Shown here: piece after piece, positions 12,763-13,135 of the stretch
How positions within the stretch are numbered: position 1 is the first letter of the stretch
Layout of the letters: each line of letters opens with the position of its first letter
NCBI GenBank assembly: GCA_007131555.1
Contig: SLQH01000466.1
Location: 1-13,135, forward strand
Reading direction: 5' to 3'
Source: Planctomycetota bacterium
Lineage (GTDB): Bacteria > Planctomycetota > UBA11346
Length of the DNA stretch: 13,135 nt
Position numbers and translations under genes: made by a program
The notes under the pieces: generated by a model
Told to the model about the DNA's origin: nothing
What the model saw: the letters and a program-made list of their open reading frames with translations, nothing else
Databases searched by the model: none

Positions 12763-13135
12763 ATGGTCATGGCCGCATGTCGCTCCTGTGCTGTCAATCG
12801 CTACGATGCCGCTGACCGGGTGGTATCCAGGGCTGATCGTATCTCTCCCAAGGGGTCCGCTGGCGATGCTGCTGATAGACGCTCTTCAGTGGTAGGTCTA
12901 TCAATGCATGTCGTCTTCAGAAGAAGATATGCATCCCAGGACAAGACCCAGGCCAAAGCTGTGTCCATGGTCCATGCAACATCAAAATACCACGCAAATC
13001 ATCTGTACTCGGTGTCCGCCCTTACTTCGGCCCAGGGGGTCGTAGTTGAGCGGTATGCGTATGGGCCGTATGGGCAGCGGGTTGTGTTGAATGCGGATGG
13101 GTCCCTTAAGGAGGGGGCTGCTGTTCAGAAATACG
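12763..13135 (+). CDS. Rhs-repeat core fragment, running off the window
   Basis: An open frame from ATG 12763 to the right edge (in-frame stop at 12700-12702 upstream). It encodes a YD-repeat-like stretch, NRYDAADRVVS, at about 12796-12828. From about 12991 follows the characteristic Rhs-associated core, YHANHLYSVSALTSAQGVVVERYAYGPYGQRV, which normally closes the beta-cage before a variable C-terminal domain. Full Rhs proteins exceed 1000 residues and begin with a secretion signal and many YD repeats. Here gatB ends only 95 bp before the ATG, so the usual N-terminal part is missing. The stretch between the two motifs (about 12829-12990) has little family character, which suggests a degraded or recombined orphan tip rather than an intact gene. 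Start uncertain (ATGs also at 12904 and 12967). Confidence 0.6.
   Translation, partial: MVMAACRSCAVNRYDAADRVVSRADRISPKGSAGDAADRRSSVVGLSMHVVFRRRYASQDKTQAKAVSMVHATSKYHANHLYSVSALTSAQGVVVERYAYGPYGQRVVLNADGSLKEGAAVQKY

Noticed and set aside
1..13135. CRISPR array, rRNA or phage attachment structure
   Set aside because: No regularly spaced repeats, rRNA motifs or integrase gene were seen anywhere in the window.

Overview
This is a GC-rich (about 60% or a little more by eye) bacterial chromosome segment carrying mostly core genes, with one compact foldback element and one edge of an Rhs-type gene. The organism is probably a Gram-negative, flagellated bacterium of the PVC/Planctomycetota kind. Pointers are the Rhs core motif style near the right edge, an FHA-PAS signalling protein, a fused binding-protein/permease ABC transporter, an FlhB export gate and a consensus sigma-54 promoter. 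This placement is inference, held at low confidence.

Left part (1-1366, + strand): the 3' portion of an RluF/RsuA-type pseudouridine synthase, whose true start lies before the window, overlaps by ATGA with a SUKH (SMI1/KNR4-like) protein gene. About 300 bases of non-coding DNA follow, between convergent genes.

Signalling block (5189-1667, - strand): four tightly packed genes read leftward. They encode a soluble PAS-PAS histidine kinase, a single-domain CheY-like response regulator, an FHA-PAS protein, and a degenerate receiver joined by a long low-complexity linker to a C-terminal zinc ribbon. The first three are joined by two ATGA overlaps and none of the four has a recognisable DNA-binding output domain. 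The set looks like one phosphorelay that ends in protein-protein interactions, and it is the most plausible candidate here for an undescribed system.

Middle (5190-8709): a 168-bp imperfect palindrome (5237-5404) with 20-bp terminal inverted repeats and CTAG at both ends lies between the kinase gene and metG, and looks like a MITE. metG (- strand) and flhB (+ strand) diverge from a short region that contains a textbook -24/-12 promoter pointing at flhB.

Right part (8841-13135, + strand): a polar amino-acid ABC importer is encoded by two overlapping genes (binding protein-permease fusion, then ATPase). gatB follows, and then an open frame with a YD-repeat-like motif and a clear Rhs core motif running off the window.

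A base-level oddity spans the window. GATC is strongly over-represented (23 sites counted by hand in bases 1-1740, where composition predicts about 6), apart from a gap of about 440 bp over the linker of the degenerate receiver gene. No tRNA, rRNA or CRISPR array was seen.
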